A program made the position numbers and the translations under genes. From JALOAD01 sp023228995 [NCBI: Candidatus Muiribacterium halophilum] (lineage in GTDB: Bacteria; Muiribacteriota; Muiribacteriia; Muiribacteriales): DNA of 14,664 nucleotides. Under the pieces are notes generated by a model, which made no database searches, was not told the origin of the DNA, and saw nothing but the letters and a program-made list of their open reading frames with translations. Location of the stretch: contig JALOAD010000069.1 in NCBI GenBank assembly GCA_023228995.1, positions 1 through 14,664 of the forward strand, written 5' to 3'. Positions 12,916-14,664 of this stretch are shown here, in pieces; positions within the stretch are counted from its first letter, which is position 1, and the number at the start of each line of letters is the position of its first letter.

Positions 12916-13710
12916 TTAGTAAAATATCTTTTTTTCTTTTGAATAATTTACAATAAAGCTTTTTTCGGGATTTGTATTTAAATATACTTTAGCTGTTTCT
13001 GAATCTTTAGTTTTTCTGTATAAAAGCAGTATTTTGTTTATCAGACTGAGGTCTAAAGGATTAGGTAGTCTTATATCTTTTATTGTAGGTATTTTCTCCT
13101 TTTTATACTCAAGTTCTCGGGATATCTGGGAAATCAGGATTATTATACATTTTTTATCTTTTGCATATTGTTTCAGATTTTCCAACTGTTTCTGCAATGG
13201 CGGATTTTTTCTTTTTTCATCAAGCAGCTGTAGATAGTCAATTATTATCAGCGAGCCTTCTTTCACGGTGTTTTCTGTAAATCTTATTATGTAATCTGCA
13301 CTTATATCATTGGAATAGTTTAAGATAAAGAACTTGTTGTCAGGAATAAGATCTTTGTCATAATAATTTATTCTTCTTACTACATCATTGTAAATCTCAC
13401 TTAAAGAAAAAAAGTAATTTGGTACTGTCATTTTTTGAATAGCTTTTACAAATAATCCTATTGTAAAAGTAGTTTTTCCAATGCCGGGTCTTGCACCTAT
13501 TAACACAATATCTCCGTTATTGAAGTAATCGAGCAGATTATTATAGCATTGTGGAAAAAATAGATCCTTTCTGGAACTTAGAAGAGACCATGAATTGAAA
13601 CCTTCCTGTCTGGCAATCTGATCGAGTGCCTGAACAGATGTCATTCCTGTTTCTTTTTTGAGTTTTTTTGCTTTTGATTTTAGAGCGTGAATCGGTTCTG
13701 ATAAATACAT
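12916..13710 (-). CDS. DnaB-like RecA-fold ATPase with small N-terminal domain (264 aa)
   Basis: The C-terminal part is the DnaB/RecA ATPase core: Walker A GARPGIGKT (72-80), FSLSEIYNDVVRRI (101-114) like the FSLEM segment of DnaB, Walker B LIIIDYLQLL (154-163), SQISRELEYKKEKIPTIKDI (194-213) like SQLSR of DnaB, and KILLLYRK (226-233). Residues 1-45 (SEPIHALKSKAKKLKKETGM, then VQALDQIARQEGFNSWSLL) are a short domain found in a family of stand-alone DnaB-like proteins in other bacteria. At 264 residues it lacks the DnaB N-terminal domain and primase-contact linker, so it is not the replicative helicase. An ATP-driven DNA or nucleoprotein role is likely, unproven. GGAGG precedes the ATG. It stands alone, transcribed leftward into a shared terminator. 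Confidence 0.85.
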   Translation of the reverse strand: MYLSEPIHALKSKAKKLKKETGMTSVQALDQIARQEGFNSWSLLSSRKDLFFPQCYNNLLDYFNNGDIVLIGARPGIGKTTFTIGLFVKAIQKMTVPNYFFSLSEIYNDVVRRINYYDKDLIPDNKFFILNYSNDISADYIIRFTENTVKEGSLIIIDYLQLLDEKRKNPPLQKQLENLKQYAKDKKCIIILISQISRELEYKKEKIPTIKDIRLPNPLDLSLINKILLLYRKTKDSETAKVYLNTNPEKSFIVNYSKEKKIFY

Positions 13711-14055
13711 AATACCTCCAAATTAAAGTATTTAAACATTCCCTTCTTCTGTCTAAACCTTAATTTAAGGTTTTATGTTGTTACTTTCTGATATTCTACA
13801 CTCAAGTGTTTTCCCGATGAAGGGGGGAGGCATGAATAAATCACCTTGAATTAATTATAATTTCTGTAAATAAAAAAATCAAATTTTATTTTAATATATC
13901 ACTGCTGTTCAAGAAAATTTTATAGATAAAAAATAATATATTATTCGAACTATACTATTAGAAATTTTATATAAGTAACAAAATCAGATTGTTATTTCAA
14001 TTTGCGAAATAATATTCTGAAAATTCATGGAATAAAAACAAAAATGTTTTGGATT
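13711..14055. other. Intergenic region between two leftward genes, inverted repeats only
   Basis: I see no gene here. It holds an inverted repeat AAACCTTAA (13755-13763) and TTAAGGTTT (13765-13773) ahead of the ATPase gene, which could be an operator; a short ACACT/AGTGT repeat near 13798-13809; a run of G (GGGGGGAGG, about 13822-13830) followed by an ATG frame of only five residues; and a 7-bp hairpin TTATTTC/GAAATAA at 13992-14012. An A/T hairpin AAAACA/TGTTTT (14035-14050) just past the stop at 14056 may end the leftward transcript weakly. I find no convincing promoter for the ATPase gene. Confidence 0.5.
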
Positions 14056-14663
14056 TTACCTTCTGAATATTTTTACAAATTCGTCCCATGTATTAGTCTT
14101 AATGAAATTGTATATTTCTTTTATTAATGTGACAATGATATTTATTCTTTCTCTGAAGTATTCTTTGTATGTTGTGTAAGGGAAAGGATGTCTTGTCTTG
14201 TGTCTTAGAGTATATCCTGATTTTTCAAGATCTTTTTCAAATTCAGTATTTCCGCCTATTATTATAATGTTTTTATATTCAGATTCTAAATCAAGTGTAT
14301 TTTTCAGTAAAAGATTATTTTTTTTAGAATATATCTTTCTTATGTCTTCAGCGCATATCTGCCAGGAATTATCATCTTTTAATATATTCTGTAATTCATT
14401 ATAATTTTTTCCTATTCCAGTTTCCTTGAGTGAGTAAAAATCTGATGCTGTGCTTTTTATGTATTTTAAAATATTTTCTACTATATATATAAGTCTTTTA
14501 AAAAAAATCTTAAAATTTTCCGGTTCAAATAATGCCAGAATCTTGCATTGTTAATCATCTCCAATGCTTTTTCTTTCTCACTTTTTATATTAGGAAAACC
14601 TTGACTAACTCCTATTATCATATTGTTATCTTCATCCATAAGATAATTTATTTCATGATACAT
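14056..14663 (-). pseudogene. Frame-split gene of unknown function, joined by a -1 shift at a T8 run
   Basis: Frame A starts at ATG 14663 (or upstream, outside the window) and runs MYHEINYLMDEDNNMIIGVS, then QGFPNIKSEKEKALEMINNA and ARFWHYLNRKILRFF, stopping at 14481. A second frame, one base back, is open from 14550 to a TAA at 14058-14056 and encodes a further 147 residues after the junction, including KRLIYIVENILKYIKSTASD, KNIIIIGGNTEFEKDLEKSG and INIIVTLIKEIYNFIKTNTW. It has no start codon of its own near its beginning. The frames meet at TTT TTT TTA on the minus strand (14507-14499), containing the slippery heptamer T TTT TTA in the correct phase for a -1 shift. Joined, the product is about 202 residues, helical and Lys-rich. 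I recognise no family. It is a frameshifted gene, a phase-variable gene, a programmed frameshift or a sequencing error. Confidence 0.6.
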
Positions 14664-14664
14664 T

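Noticed and set aside
13034-13237. Rightward 67-residue frame opposite the DnaB-like gene
   Set aside because: It is antisense to the Walker B and SQISR regions of a well-supported gene.
13822-13849. GGGGGGAGG followed by an ATG
   Set aside because: The frame gives only five residues before a stop, so it is not a gene; the G run may be chance or a remnant.
14198-14404. Rightward 68-residue frame
   Set aside because: It is antisense to the second half of the frame-split leftward gene and has no ribosome site.

Overview
This is a strongly AT-rich bacterial window packed with small genes on both strands. The genes carry AGGAGG-type ribosome binding sites, sigma70-like promoters (TTGACA / TATAAT variants), a lipoprotein with a LVGC lipobox and Sec signal peptides. 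I see no rRNA, tRNA, CRISPR array, complete insertion sequence or recognisable phage structural gene. The taxon cannot be fixed from this. A low-GC spirochaete, fusobacterium or similar lineage would fit, and that is only an impression.

Layout. (1) 222-3527, minus strand: a three-gene operon of a 149-residue protein with a tryptophan-containing domain, an 803-residue leucine-rich-repeat protein and a 132-residue basic protein. (2) 3528-3810: divergent promoter region. (3) 3811-5526, plus: an HsdM-like adenine methyltransferase fused to one HsdS-like target-recognition region. It overlaps tail to tail with a small XRE regulator (5497-5802, minus). (4) 5944-8056, plus: a three-gene envelope operon (bacterial PH-domain membrane protein, lipoprotein, secreted coiled-coil protein) with a clear promoter and a clear terminator. 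(5) 8104-10000, plus: a promoter, a structured leader, an unlisted 29-codon ORF with an excellent ribosome binding site, a 365-residue protein and a nucleotidyltransferase-like protein whose catalytic motifs look eroded. (6) 10014-12897, plus: four separate single-gene units: a macrodomain hydrolase (apparently leaderless), a small coiled-coil protein of the sll1863 stress type, a carbon-nitrogen hydrolase and an exported SIMPL-domain protein. (7) 12916-13710, minus: a DnaB/RecA-fold ATPase with a small N-terminal domain. (8) 14056-14663, minus: a gene split between two frames at an eight-T run containing the classic slippery heptamer T TTT TTA.

How the parts relate. The most informative internal link is a domain shared by the first protein of region 1 and the C-terminal part of the 365-residue protein of region 5. 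It contains a gapless stretch of about 20 residues with two conserved tryptophans and a proline. Both proteins sit in operons of otherwise unfamiliar genes, so this may be a repeatedly used module of an undescribed family. The methyltransferase has no nuclease or translocase next to it, so a complete restriction system is not visible here. Macrodomain, carbon-nitrogen hydrolase, sll1863-type and SIMPL genes are individually controlled housekeeping or stress-type genes with no evident joint pathway.
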